NCBI GenBank assembly: GCA_031308135.1 | Contig: JAHLJT010009419.1 | Span: forward strand, 66,647,723 to 66,711,722 | Length of the DNA stretch: 64,000 nt | Direction of reading: 5' to 3' | Origin: Acheta domesticus | Taxonomy: Eukaryota; Arthropoda; Insecta; Orthoptera; Gryllidae | Shown here: positions 46,481 through 57,505 of the stretch, piece by piece | Numbering within the stretch: position 1 is the first letter of the stretch | Layout: every line of letters begins with the position of its first letter | Notes under the pieces: model-generated | The model's database searches: none | Seen by the model: only the letters and a program-made list of their open reading frames with translations | Told to the model about the DNA's origin: nothing | Translations under genes and position numbers: made by a program

Positions 46481-47408
46481 AACGATTCTGCCTTGCGACT
46501 TATGAAATAAATTATTTTCTCTGCTTTGCTGTGGACCCGACATCAGGAGTTTGAGTATAAATAATGGTGTGAAATTCCTGAAAAACAAATAATATTGGTC
46601 TCTATGAAGAACAGAGGAGTATGAAATAAATAATATTGGTCTTTATAAAGGGTCCTGTCCCATGGCTCGACAGCTCGCTACGGGCTTTCGCCGACCTGGG
46701 CGGACCTTGGGCAGTGGCGACACAGCCTCTTTGTCATGGCATAAGGGGTTCGCATGGTTAGCACGAAGACATCTGTTCACCTTCACCTGTTCACTTCAGT
46801 CTTAGAATGGGCTTTCTCATCGGCACACAGCAAGAGATACTGGGACATTGGTAAGGAAAGCGCACAATTATTATTTTGCCGCGGCCAGGAATCGAACTTA
46901 TGAAGGGTAGCTCTGTTAATATTAAATGTGATTTGAAGAAAGGCAGCAAATGACACTGAAAATGTATTCGTACGATTCGTACCCTCTCGTTACGTGGAAA
47001 GAGCAATTTCATAATTTATTTCTCCACAAAACGTAAAATTTCAGTCAGCAATATTTACATCTAAACAGCCCATTTATCATTTGTTTCAGGGATTGCATAA
47101 TGTAATTTGCTGTGGTGGTAGATCTGTTATGATCCAGGGAGCTTATCGTATTATTTTGTGAGCTCTTTCGGCAGCTGACACGCATCTGAGTTTTCCTAGG
47201 AAGACTCATTTCTTGGGAGTTCTGGGTGACGTGATATTTACTTAATCTTAGAGAGAGATGGCATGGAAGGTTAAATGATAATCATAAGTACATCTAAGTA
47301 CAATTTATTCGTACTAGTGTCTATGGAGAGACAAATAGAGGGTAGGGAGGGAGGGAGGTAGAGAACATTCCTAGAGTTGGGAGAGAAAAACGGAGCAACA
47401 AGAGATGA
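46481..47408. other. Intergenic, no gene seen
   Basis: A tRNA B-box-like sequence on the minus strand near 46,880 (agttcgattcctggccgcgg) may be a SINE remnant. The plus strand at 47,340-47,355 carries four GGG runs with 1-2 nt loops, a canonical G-quadruplex pattern. No gene recognised. Confidence 0.45.
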
Positions 47409-47416
47409 GAGAAATC
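47409..47416. repeat. 8-bp target duplication, left side of P element
   Basis: gagaaatc, identical to 50610-50617. P-element transposons make 8-bp duplications. The final C could equally be the first base of the terminal repeat. Confidence 0.85.
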
Positions 47417-47445
47417 AAATACTATAAAGACAATACAGGACACTT
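47416..47445 (+). repeat. P element left terminal inverted repeat
   Basis: A 30-bp perfect match to the complement of 50580-50609. Terminal repeats of P elements are where the transposase cuts. With an 8-bp duplication the first C is shared with the duplication. Confidence 0.92.
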
Positions 47446-47477
47446 CGCGATATATCGAGAAACATCCACCTGGTGGG

Positions 47478-47489
47478 AGAACCTGGTAA
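47478..47489 (+). repeat. P element internal inverted repeat, left
   Basis: agaacctggtaa, exact inverted match to 50513-50524; a candidate transposase-binding site. Confidence 0.75.
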
Positions 47490-47634
47490 TAACTCGTTTC
47501 GCTTAAGCGCAGTGCTTTGTTGGAGCTTGTTTGCTTTGTTGGTGCTTGTTTTCTGCTTCGATTTATTTAATTTGTCTTTCTGGTAGATTCGTGGAAAACT
47601 TCATTTTCAGTACTGTTCTTGCCACCTTCTACGT

Positions 47635-50343
47635 ATGGCAGGAAAAATTTGTGCAGTTTTTGGCTGTTTTAATTATGAAATACAGAAGAACTCGCGTTCG
47701 TTTTTCACGTTTCCGCGTAATAAAAACAGGTAAGAATTGAAAATTGAAAAAACATTAATGAAGCTAGTGTATACAATTTGAAGACCTCTTTGTAATAAAA
47801 TACATTAAAACTATTCTTTCAGATGTGATCAGTGGGTCGTAAAATGCAAGCGGACGGATTTGGAAAAAGTGTACAAGAAGGACGGAGCATCACCACGATT
47901 TTGCAAAACATATAAGATATGTTCCGATCATTTCCTTATCACGGATTTTAGGAACCCACGACAGTTTAGTCAAGGGTGAGTTGTATATGAAATGCAAAAA
48001 AAAAATTCAATAATGTAGTACTAAATATCATTTAATATTGCTCTTTTTGATAAAATTCCTTAATTTATTTTAGGTTAAAACCTGGATCTGTTCCAACACA
48101 GAATCTTCCCAGCACCAGCACACCATCCTTTAGAAGCAGCCCCCAGAAGAGAAAAAGAGTTGAAGACAATCGTGAAGATTCAAGCAATGAAGTTCAGGAA
48201 ACCTTAAATGTCCCTTGTGATTTAAGGAATTCACAAAATAAAAGTGATTTGAAAGTGAAATTTCTTAACCAAAGGTTGCGAAGGGCTCAATGTGTCATAT
48301 CAAAGAAAAATGCTTTGATACGTAAATTAAAAGCCAAAATTTTTCAACTGGAAAACAGTAATGCTAAGGCTGATGTAGTAGGTTTTTTGGAGAGCTCTAA
48401 CACCCCTTCGCTTGCCTTTCTCAAAAGTAATTTAACAAATTTTGGTTGTAAAAAGATAGGGAGGCGGTACAGGGAAAACGACAAGACTCTTGCTTTGGCT
48501 ATTTATTACTGCTCTTCCAAAGCATATAAAATGCTGGAAAAGTTATTTTGTCTTCCTACCATCCGTTCGCTCCGAAGATGGCTTCAGAATCTAAACATTT
48601 CTCCAGGTATAAATGAAACTATTTTGTCTCTGATGAAGCTGAAAGCGGAGAAATTAAGCGCTGCTGACCGTGTGGTGTCAGTTGTAATTGATGAAATGTC
48701 ACTGAAAGATATTGTTTATGAAGCTAGGTCTGATGAGTTTCATGGTTTTGTTGATTTTGGAACATTCAATACAGGGCATTCCCTCCAACATGCCAACCAC
48801 GCATTGGTAATTTTAGTGCGAGGACTTAGGGTGAATTGGAAGAAAGTTGTAGGGTATTATTTATGTAAAGATGCTATGCCAGGTGATTACTTGAAAGAAG
48901 TGGTGGTGGATGCCCTTACGAAAATAATGGAGACTGGATTCATCCCTAAGACTGTGATTTGTGACCAAGGAAGTAACAATGTGCGAATGAGATCTTTGTT
49001 AGGTATCACAGAAGAAATGCCTTTCATTGAACTCGAAGACAATAAAGTGTACTTTTTATATGATGCTCCACATTTGCTTAAGTGTGTTCGAACCAATTTA
49101 CTTAAGTATGATATTGTGAGTGATGATGGTAGGAGTTCCTGGAGGCACATAGTTGAATTTTATAACAAAGATGTGACAATGAAGCCGAGACTTGCTCCTA
49201 AATTAAGTAAGCAATGTTTACAGTTGGCTCCATTTAGTGAAATGAGAGTGCGCCTAGCAGCCCATGTGTTGAGTCACTCTGTTAGCTCTGGCATTATAAC
49301 ACATGTGCAATTTAACTCAATGTCGTCGGAAGCATTGCCTACTGCCAATTTTATTAAAGCAGTGGACATGCTCTTGAAGTTTTTAATTCATCCTGCAAAA
49401 ACTCTCCAAAAGAGTTCCGTTGTGGTTTGAATGATGAGAGGAAACACTTTTCATTTCTAGATGACATGCTGGAATATTTAAGAAATATAACTGTTTTAAA
49501 CAGCCAGCAGAACTCAGTAAAAACCCATTGCTTTGAGGGATGGATTATAAATATTTCAGCACTGAAAATGTTATGGAGAGAATTGAAAGAAGATTTTGTT
49601 ATCTCCTAACAAGGAGACTTACCCAAGATTGCATAGAGAATCTTTTTTCAGTAATTAGAGGAAGAGGGAGAAATAACGTTACACCTGACCCCCAGAAGTT
49701 TCGGTTGGCATTACGATTAGCTATGACTAATCAGTTACTGCAGCCATCAGATGACGGTAATTGTGCCATCGAAGCAAGTAACTTTTTAATTAAAAAATTT
49801 AAATTGGAGACTACATGCACATTACCATTTCCCATTGAACCATGTGCAACGAACTTTGTGGAAATGGATAATACAGAGGATATTCCTGCAAGTTTAGTTC
49901 AGGAAAATGCTGATTCCTATGTGTGTGGCTGGTTGTGCAGTACCTTGCCACATGAGGATTGTAGGAATGCATTATCAAATGTGGATGAACAGAATAAATT
50001 AAGAAACTCACATATTCAGACCAAACAGTATGTAAATGCCACCCTTTATTATCCCAATGAATTAGCTGTTAGTTTGTTCTCGAAGATTAAATATGTTTTT
50101 AATAGAGAGTTTTTAAATTGTTTACGTCAAAATAAACTTCATGTCAAGAAACAATTGATGAAAATTGTTAATATTCAGTTGAATATTTTATGTCAGGAGT
50201 GTACCAATATGTATGTAAGCAGAGGTAACAATATATTAATACAGTGCTTTGTAAAGAAAGCAAACGAAAAAAAGACAAAATGTATTACAAAAATGTTAAG
50301 GCAAGAAAAATGTTGCATTTGTGACCGTTTATTATTGGAATAA
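47635..50343 (+). pseudogene. THAP-domain P-element transposase (THAP9-like), two frameshifts
   Basis: A cut-and-paste transposase. Exon 1 is 47635-47729 (donor GTAAGA), exon 2 47823-47975 (donor GTGAGT), and exon 3 starts at 48074 after TTTTAG; the introns are 93 and 98 bp and phases agree. Exons 1-2 encode a C2CH THAP zinc finger (MAGKICAVFGC, a conserved W, ICSDHF, then LKPGSVPTQN). A coiled coil follows (about 48,250-48,360). The RNase-H-like core shows VVSVVIDEMSLKD and TVICDQGSN with candidate catalytic Asp, FLYDAPHLLKCVRTNLL in the insertion domain, and LTRRLTQDCIENLFSVIRG with the candidate Glu. The cysteine-bearing C terminus ends at 50343, with AATAAA beside the stop. A one-base loss near 49,405 leads to a stop at 49428; another near 49,597 shifts back. 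Both could be assembly errors. Confidence 0.9.
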
Positions 50344-50512
50344 ATAAAGCATGACTTTTGTATAATACTATTTTCCTTTATTCGAGGCCTTCAATATAAC
50401 TGAACAACAGAGAGAGTAGGTAAAAAATTGTTTTATTTCGTTAGGTTGATGTAAAAACAAATGTACTTCTTCCGTATGAAGAACATTGACGTTTGTATTT
50501 GGCGCCACCGAG

Positions 50513-50524
50513 TTACCAGGTTCT
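50513..50524 (-). repeat. P element internal inverted repeat, right
   Basis: ttaccaggttct, complement of 47478-47489; it lies about 85 bp from the right end versus 62 bp on the left. Confidence 0.75.
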
Positions 50525-50579
50525 GATACCAGGATCGCTAGTGGCAACTTGTTTCCCTCTATAGCGTGGAAGAACTGGG

Positions 50580-50609
50580 AAGTGTCCTGTATTGTCTTTA
50601 TAGTATTTG
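50580..50609 (-). repeat. P element right terminal inverted repeat
   Basis: 30-bp perfect complement of 47416-47445. Confidence 0.92.
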
Positions 50610-50617
50610 GAGAAATC
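50610..50617. repeat. 8-bp target duplication, right side of P element
   Basis: gagaaatc, identical to 47409-47416. Confidence 0.85.
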
Positions 50618-50785
50618 GAGATAAGGTTGTCGGATCATCGTCTCCACCGCGCTGCCATTGCCGTTGCTGTTGCTGTTGTTGCCGTGGGGTTCCATCTCCC
50701 TCCAGTGCTGACTCGTCTTCGAAGATAGCTCACTCACGCCATAGGCCGATGTGCCTTTAAGGCTGCCCCGGCCGGTCTTTGGCAT
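50618..50785 (-). other. Possible host frame beside the P insertion
   Basis: A minus-strand frame starting at 50785 (MPKTGRGSLKGTSAYGVSEL, then an N/S/G-rich stretch) runs into the right end of the P element. The DNA is GC-richer than its neighbours and contains CAA/CAG-type repetition. I do not recognise the peptide. It could be a 5' coding exon interrupted by the insertion, or a chance frame. Confidence 0.2.
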
Positions 50786-52964
50786 TTGCTTACATAATTT
50801 CGGGAGTGCTTTGAGGAAGAGAAAGGAAATGGGCGTCAGTTGAAGAATAATATTAAAAGGACGGTTAGAGAGAAAGGGTGATTTTGTAATCTTGGAAGTT
50901 TTGGACGGTAGTTAAAAATGTTCATTTAACAGGTGTTTGCGAATAGCATCTCGCCACAATTTCAGTCGTAGGAAAAAGGAGACAGTTTGTCTTAAATAAT
51001 CTCACAATATCAATTTTGTTTTCTCTCATTTTCCCTTTATTTTTCTCTCTTTCCTTTATTTTTTATTTTTTTCCGTTTTTTTCTTTGTTTCATTTAATTT
51101 TCTGTCTTTCCTCTCTTTTATCTTTTTTCCTTTCTGTCTTTTCATCCTTTCTTTTTTACTGTGTTATTTTTGCTTCAATTTCAACGCTTACAACAATGTT
51201 TTGAATCTACGATGTATTTACTTTTTTCTTTCAGATCTGAATTTCATTGTTTATTATATTCCATCTTTCGTGCTTTGTCTTCATTGAACAAGAAAATAAC
51301 GTTTTGAAAGGAAAACACTTACCACTGTGGTTGAAAAGTTGTACACCAATTCACACAAAATGTGTTACGGAAAATCTATAAAGCAACTTACAGTTTCTGG
51401 GAGATGGTCATTAATTCCGAATTTCACTGCTGAGTTGTGCTTTAATGGTCTTTCCTTTTTCCAAAACCCACGTGCTTTTCCTCAGAGATACTCTCGGAAT
51501 GCATCGGCATCGCCACAGAGGGCTGAGCCCATTCCAGCGAATGTTGGGTCAGAGAGTAGGCGTAGGAGTGGTGTGGAGGACCTGCCGTATCGAGTTTTCA
51601 ACTGAGGGCGCTCAAAAGTACTTTGCGATGCCCGTGCTGAAATCTGCAGTGAAAGCTCATCATTTTCTGGCAGACGGGTGGGCGGGGGAAAGACAGGAAA
51701 ATTATCTGTACTGGGAAGGCTGCAGGAGTTTTGAGCACGGTGGGAGGGCATGAGGTTTAAAAAGCTTTCGGATTTTACTTCAAAACGTGTTGGTGGAATA
51801 AAAAATATGAATGCTCGAACACGAAAAATATTTTTAACAAATTGAATTTAACTTATGCTACACGTATTTGACTTTTACTGCTTCACGTTTAACGAATTAT
51901 TGGGCCGAAAATTTCCAGTACGTACTTCACGCAATAGCTTTTTCAAATTGATATATGACCAAAAGAACCATTCAGAAAAATAATTTTAGAATTATTCGCT
52001 TGCATTTAATAAAAATAATAACGTTTACTTAACAGTATAAATAATACTTAACTCCGTAGCTGAATGAAATGAAAGGTCTGCAAGTAAAATAATCTCGAAA
52101 AGTTTTAAAAGCTCAAATTTGAAATGAATTCATGAAATTCTCAAAAACCCTATGAAATAAGCATTAATAAATATATTTATCTGCACTTAATTATAAATAC
52201 CGTGTGTACGAGTATATATTTCATTATGTTTTTAATGTTAATTCTCTTGACTAATGTGTTACAAAAATCATGTAAATTACAGAATTTTAAAATTAAATGA
52301 ACAAAATTTTTGTTGCAAAGAAGAGTTGCTCTATAAAAATGTGCAATGTATAAGAAATGATAGTGACCGACGAATTAGCGTGGTATTAAGCGAACAAAGT
52401 GCATGGGACACGTATGTGTTTATAGCACAATATTGCCCAATTTCAAATCTGAAAACCATGGATGCTTAGCGAAGATGGCAAGAGCGTTTATTTACTCTTC
52501 CTGCGAATGGAGAACAGATATTTTTTAAATTCTGTACACAGCACTATTGTTAGGTTAAGGCAGATTTAACATTACAGAATACAACCCATATGAAATATTA
52601 TCTTTGCTAGACTACGACAGCTGTCACTGCATTGACCTTGAAATAATACGATAGAAAACGGCTGAGAAACGGCTAGTCGGGTTGGTTGTGTTAGCACATT
52701 TTTCTCGGCGCGACAAACTTCCTGTGACTTCCGCCCACCTGGGCACTCTTTGTGGTACTCCCGCCAAATTATGGGAGTTCCATGCTGCACCAGTGTGTTA
52801 TGAGGGCGCGAACTCAAAAATTCGCGCGTCGCACTTAAAAAAAATTAATTAATTAAGAAATTAATTTATCATTGTTCCCCCGCGCCTCTACGCATGGAAC
52901 GTCTTCTTCCGCCGTGCTTTTACATCCACGCCGCCGACACCAATGACGTCACGTCGACATCGTC
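50786..52964. other. Intergenic with polypyrimidine tract
   Basis: From 51,014 to about 51,172 the plus strand is nearly all T and C. Overlapping frames at 51,327-51,753 on both strands have no domains. No other gene or element recognised. Confidence 0.5.
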
Positions 52965-53045
52965 GCCGCCGCCGCCGCCGCCACCGCCGCCGTTGCCGCC
53001 GGGGCCAGCGCCGCTGCCACCACCACCACTACCACCGGCGCCGCC
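52965..53045. repeat. (CCG)n / CCA trinucleotide repeat
   Basis: About 80 bp of interrupted CCG repeats within a GC-rich patch (52,870-53,330). It translates as poly-proline in one frame and poly-arginine/histidine in another, so the overlapping plus-strand frames here are compositional. Confidence 0.85.
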
Positions 53046-54812
53046 CTTATCTCCCCCTGCCTCCGTCCGTCCGCCCCTCCCCCGGCCGGCCGGCTAGCCA
53101 CCCCCTGCCTTGCGCCCGGTGTCATTCTCGGGGCGGTGGACAGAGCTGGCGTGGCTGGCGGGGGGAGAGTGCTGGGTGGTGCTGGGCCACGACAGAACGG
53201 GGCGTGCGGTGGGCAGCTTATCGCTCCACATGGGAATGCTCAAAACCTTTGGCGTGAAGCATTCCCGTCAGCGAAGGGCATTTCTTCTATGTGCATTGAG
53301 ACCCTCTATTAGACAGCAGTGTAAAAAGGAGAAGCTGTGGTACTGTGAGTAGTCTGGTTTGAAAAATCTAGGCATATGTGCCTCGTAGGCTACAATACAT
53401 TCTGCAATGCATTTTATAATAATTTAATGTTTCTTACTGTATCAGTCAGGTAGCCTCGCCTAGTCAGTGTACCTTTCATTTTGTGTTTTCATAGCAATGC
53501 AAGAGTTTTGTGAAATTGTTAAATTTTTTGTATTCTTTGACAGGTTGCGAGGCGAGGTATTGAACTGCGAACGAATAGCGCCAGAGAGGTTATCTCAGGT
53601 TAAATATTACAAACTTTAAGGATACGTTGGTGGTCGAAAATGACCTTTTTAACAAGTGACACGAGTTAATAATGTGACATTCGTTCCCCATTGTTAGGCA
53701 ACCTATCATGCGCAGGTATTCGGTATGTATACGGTTTCGGTCTTCGGTAACCGGTTCCATCTTTTGTATCCGATCTTCGGTATGTTTTCGGACAGTATCG
53801 GAAATCTCATTGACTGCAACAGAGAGTTAATTGCCAAACACAAGCGCTTAATGCGTTGCCTCCCATTGAATGAAATTGTCGCTTTGTAACTCCGCAATAT
53901 GAAATTTACCACCACATGTTCTACTAGTAATGTATATTACCTTGGAAACTATTTCAAGTCTTAGAAGTTTATAACATTTATTCTGAGACATTCTGTAGAT
54001 TCGCCTCATCGTCCAATACATGAAAAGCATGATTTTCAGCCTGGTGGGGCAAATAAGTTGGAATAAATAAGTTGGAAATCTCCTTCCCCGAGCAAGTAAA
54101 CGGTTTCTTTCTTTACAATAGTAGAAGCGAGCACCAGAGCATTTGCTGCCTTTGTCCGAGAAAGCAGTTCAGAAGTGAATCCATGCGCAATCACAGCACC
54201 GATAGAACTCGAACTCGGAGTCCGACGAGGCAAACCATAAAACATCGCCTGACTCTTCAGTGTAGCCGGGGCGGCGGCGAGCGGTGGCCGGCAGTGAGCG
54301 TTTATGCAACTTAAGGCTGGCCGCAAGAACTGTCATATTACGTCCCTAAAGACGAGAATTGTCACCCAAGATTGGGATAAAAATAGAACGCAGTTTAATA
54401 AAAATGTGTTTTGCAGACCCAGAATACAACTGGAACCAAAGAATGATTAAAAATTATTAACTGCTGACGACCACGTATTGCCATAAAACATATTGCTCTA
54501 GTATGTGTTAATATGTTTTACATCAACGAAATGAAACGGATATTACATTGTATGACAAAAGTGAGGAACTGTTGCAAATATATTTTTGTTTATTTATTAT
54601 TGTTTCTATTAAGACACATCATTTAATGTCGTTTCTTAAAACTACACTGTTTTACAGTTTACGAAAAAAACCATTTGTGACCCAGTCATCAATAAATTAT
54701 GCTTCTTATTTTTCATTTCTTCAGTATCTTCTTATATTTTTCCTTACTTAGAGCTCCATACAGACTTTTCTCAGAAACATCATTCCTGCATCTTTTTCCC
54801 AGCTCTCCTGAA
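53046..54812. other. GC-rich patch then AT-rich intergenic DNA
   Basis: The GC-rich stretch to about 53,330 ends near a donor-like GTGAGT (about 53,345), so an exon or promoter is conceivable but unsupported. A second GC-rich patch at about 54,130-54,300 has open frames on both strands. Nothing recognised. Confidence 0.4.
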
Positions 54813-55044
54813 CGGATAGAACAAAATTAGTTAAATAATATAGTAAATTTATGGCACTGAGAAGAGAGAGAAGAACGTTGGCGTGGTCAAACAATCAATA
54901 ATGAAGATTAGAAAATTAGTGGAAGGCACACGAAATGCGACACCATCAGTTTGTTCCTGATGGTTCCTGACCACGCCAACGTTCTTCTCTCTCTTCTCAG
55001 TACCATAAATTTACTATATTATTTAACTAATTTTGTTCTATCCG
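54813..55044. repeat. Foldback with 77-bp near-perfect arms
   Basis: Arms 54813-54889 and 54968-55044 are reverse complements with about one or two mismatches (ggcactg opposite agtacc), around a 78-bp spacer. Arm identity is far higher than in the foldback at 1.0 kb, implying recent origin or gene conversion. No coding sequence. If transcribed it would form a long hairpin RNA. Confidence 0.88.
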
Positions 55045-55130
55045 GCCTTTCTCTAATTCTTGTTAAGATATTCTACTCAGCACGGTAACATAAAATAGGA
55101 TTTTAAATATTATACATATGATATTGAATA

Positions 55131-55203
55131 TAGTGTTAAATTTAAACTCATTCCAATATAGACAATATATAGACAATAGTGTTAAATTTAAACTCATTCC
55201 AGT
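55131..55203. repeat. 26-bp tandem-like direct repeat
   Basis: atagtgttaaatttaaactc plus attcca occurs at about 55,131-55,156 and again at 55,178-55,203, separated by a short spacer containing duplicated tatagacaata. Confidence 0.8.
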
Positions 55204-55330
55204 GTTTGTGAATTTCACACTGCCTGCAATTGAATGTAACATGATGCAGGATTTGAACCTGTAATCCTTGGTTCCATGTAGAGCAGATCCCACCGGTGCG
55301 GCCGCGATGCTTTGCTTTAACGGCCTATTC
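55204..55330 (-). mobile_element. tRNA-like SINE head remnant
   Basis: On the minus strand, ggccgcaccggtgggatctg is A-box-like and is followed by acaggttcaaatcctgc, a clean tRNA B box with T arm (gcagg...cctgc type pairing is partial). No intact cloverleaf or clear 3' tail. Most likely a degraded tRNA-derived SINE. Confidence 0.4.
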
Positions 55331-55383
55331 AACTTGCGGAGCTCCTGTGCGTGGTAACCCACAATGCCACAATTGGGGCCTCG

Positions 55384-55497
55384 GCGGGAAGGGATGGGTT
55401 CGAGAGAGGGTGAAGAGAAGTGGAGGGGAGAAGGGAGGGAGACGCAGAATACAGCAAAGAGGTGAGAGAGGGATGGAGAGAAGGGAAAGGATGTGTG
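55384..55497. repeat. Polypurine tract
   Basis: The plus strand is almost entirely A and G with GGGAAGGG/GAGAGGG-type runs. Overlapping frames here are low complexity. Confidence 0.8.
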
Positions 55498-55649
55498 GCT
55501 GAAGCCGAGACGTAGAACTAAAGGCGTGGAAGAAAGGGTGGCTAAAGGACACATTTCTTTCCTGTAAAATGTGCAAGGTTTTAAAAATATCAATTAATAA
55601 GTACACTTTATCATAATGTTTCAAGAGTGAACTTGTTAATGTTAACAAT

Positions 55650-55920
55650 TTAGGTATAATTTTTTTAGATGTTGCCGACCTTACACTGCTTTTATATAAA
55701 TCTGCCGTCCGCCCACTTCTAACCTATGCAATTAGTGGAGATGCTGCCCCTACTGCAATAAAACCACTTCAAACATTTCAAAACAAAATACTTCATATTG
55801 CAGCTAAAGCACCTTGCTTTGCTTATAATAATCATATAGAATTTTATCTATTCACGACAGCTATTTCCAAACTTTCCAATACATTTTCTAAGCCTTACCG
55901 TCTTCTCTAGCCGCAAGTAA
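55650..55920 (+). pseudogene. Jockey-clade LINE reverse transcriptase C-terminal fragment
   Basis: The plus strand reads TLLLYKSAVRPLLTYAISGD, then PLQTFQNKILHIAAKAPCF. This matches the thumb region of the 30-34 kb Jockey copy (ITLYKAIVRPLMLYACPIW and LQVVQNRFLRLATKAPWF). It runs on with stops to about 55,910. Only the 3' part of the element is present, as expected for a 5'-truncated LINE, and it is dead. Confidence 0.75.
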
Positions 55921-56434
55921 TTTCCGACTTGCAATATCCTACATCCAAATGAAAATTCAATCTAAATTCCCCAAGGATAAAATAAGACCACATTAATAAC
56001 CAATTTTTTCTTCTAACCTACTGATATTAATTCCAAACACTCTAAAATTCCTCCAAATCCTACCAATAATACGAACATTGAAACTGAGGATTCCAGAAGG
56101 AGTAACCTCACTTTTATTAAGGATAATGATGAGTTATATATATAATATTAATAAATAATAATATATTATTAATAATTAATTAATTATATTTTAACATATA
56201 TTAATTATATGATATTAATAATATCAATACTCTCTTGTAATGCGTTAAACCGCTATGTAAGAAAATTGTTTAGTAAAAAACATTGCCTGTGAGTGTGAAT
56301 ACACAATATTTATAGTAAACAAAATAGTCCGCAAGTAGAAAGATTAATAAAACTAGTGATGCTAAAACAGCGCGTACTTTCTCCCCTGTATTTTCATGCA
56401 AAATTACGTAAAAAGTACTCACATTTTCCAAGAA
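55921..56434. other. LINE tail and AT-rich DNA
   Basis: It probably starts with the remaining C-terminal and 3' UTR sequence of the Jockey fragment. From 56,135 to 56,235 it is almost pure A/T with short inverted repeats. No gene recognised. Confidence 0.45.
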
Positions 56435-56452
56435 ATAATTATAATAATAATA

Positions 56453-56485
<33 letters not shown>
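56435..56485. repeat. (AAT)n microsatellite at the LINE 3' end
   Basis: About 50 bp of AAT repeat. On the minus strand it follows aataaaggcaatttt, so it may be the microsatellite tail of the CR1-like LINE next to it. Confidence 0.85.
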
Positions 56486-56486
<1 letters not shown>

Positions 56487-57505
56487 TTGCCTTTATTAGT
56501 GGCGAGGCTCAGGCCATTTGGCTTGCTCTTCCGCCTAACCACATTAAATATACATTATTTCATAAACTATGAAGAAGATCTAGGGGGGCAGGATACTTTT
56601 ACTTCTGGGAGAGAAAACTAGGGACCATCCCGGCATACGCCTTAAGCGATTGAGTAAACCCAGAAAACCTCAATCAGGATGGCGGCTGAAGGCCGAGGAC
56701 ATTAACAAAAATAGTAAATCTAAATTTACTTAATACATTAATTAGAAAAATAATAAATTACAATATAAATTAATAGAAGAAAAATAATCAATGGTAATAC
56801 AAAAAAGTAACAAAACTTATACAATAAGAATAAATATTGTGAAATGTTAAGTGGTGACACAATATTTGCAACAATATGATAACATAATCAAATCGATAAT
56901 TATAAGTATAAAGATTAGAATATTTTCAATTTCTATATTAGTTACAATCAAATAAATGTTATTTTATAAGATGTCCAGCGAAAAGAAAATTTAAAGTTTA
57001 CTGATATCACAGACAAAAGAAATTTAATTTTAAGACAAATAGATAGTAGCAGATAAGCATTCCACACTTTATGATGATTAAAAATAAAAATAAACATAAC
57101 CGTCGATTTCTTGGGAATGAGAGTTCAGTTAATTTCAAAAACCGTTGAGTACAAATTATAGATCGTGCTTTTGAAGGAGGCCTTTATAGGCTTCGTGATT
57201 TCCCACAAATCAATATAAATTTTTGTTTAGATGCTAAACAATTACTTATTTTGTGTGCACATATTCAATATGGTTAGTAATTAATATTGTTTTGATTCTT
57301 TGTCATTTACTTTATCATGTTTTCCAGGAAAAGCGGACTTGAGCACTCTTTACCAAGAAATCGACAAAAATATAAAGGAGACGAAAAGTGAAATTAATTA
57401 CTAATACAACTAGTTAAAAATAGTTTTCATCAATAATTTGAAATAATATTACACTACAATAAGTACTTAGTAAGTTTGAGTTTTGTAAATTGTATGGCAA
57501 AAATA

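Larger units (their letters stand above)
47417..50609 (+). mobile_element. P-element superfamily transposon, complete ends
   Basis: This 3.19-kb unit is bounded by perfect inverted repeats (47416-47445 and 50580-50609; 30 bp, beginning caaatactataaagacaata) and an 8-bp duplication gagaaatc on each side. Twelve-bp subterminal inverted repeats (agaacctggtaa 47478-47489, complement 50513-50524) lie inside, as in the Drosophila P element, which also has internal inverted repeats. It encodes one spliced THAP-type transposase on the plus strand. Perfect ends and duplication indicate a recent insertion, although the transposase has two frameshifts in this sequence. Confidence 0.92.

Noticed and set aside
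52894..53257. Plus-strand proline-rich and arginine-rich frames
   Set aside because: Both are products of the CCG repeat and high GC; two overlapping frames in one low-complexity tract do not support a gene.
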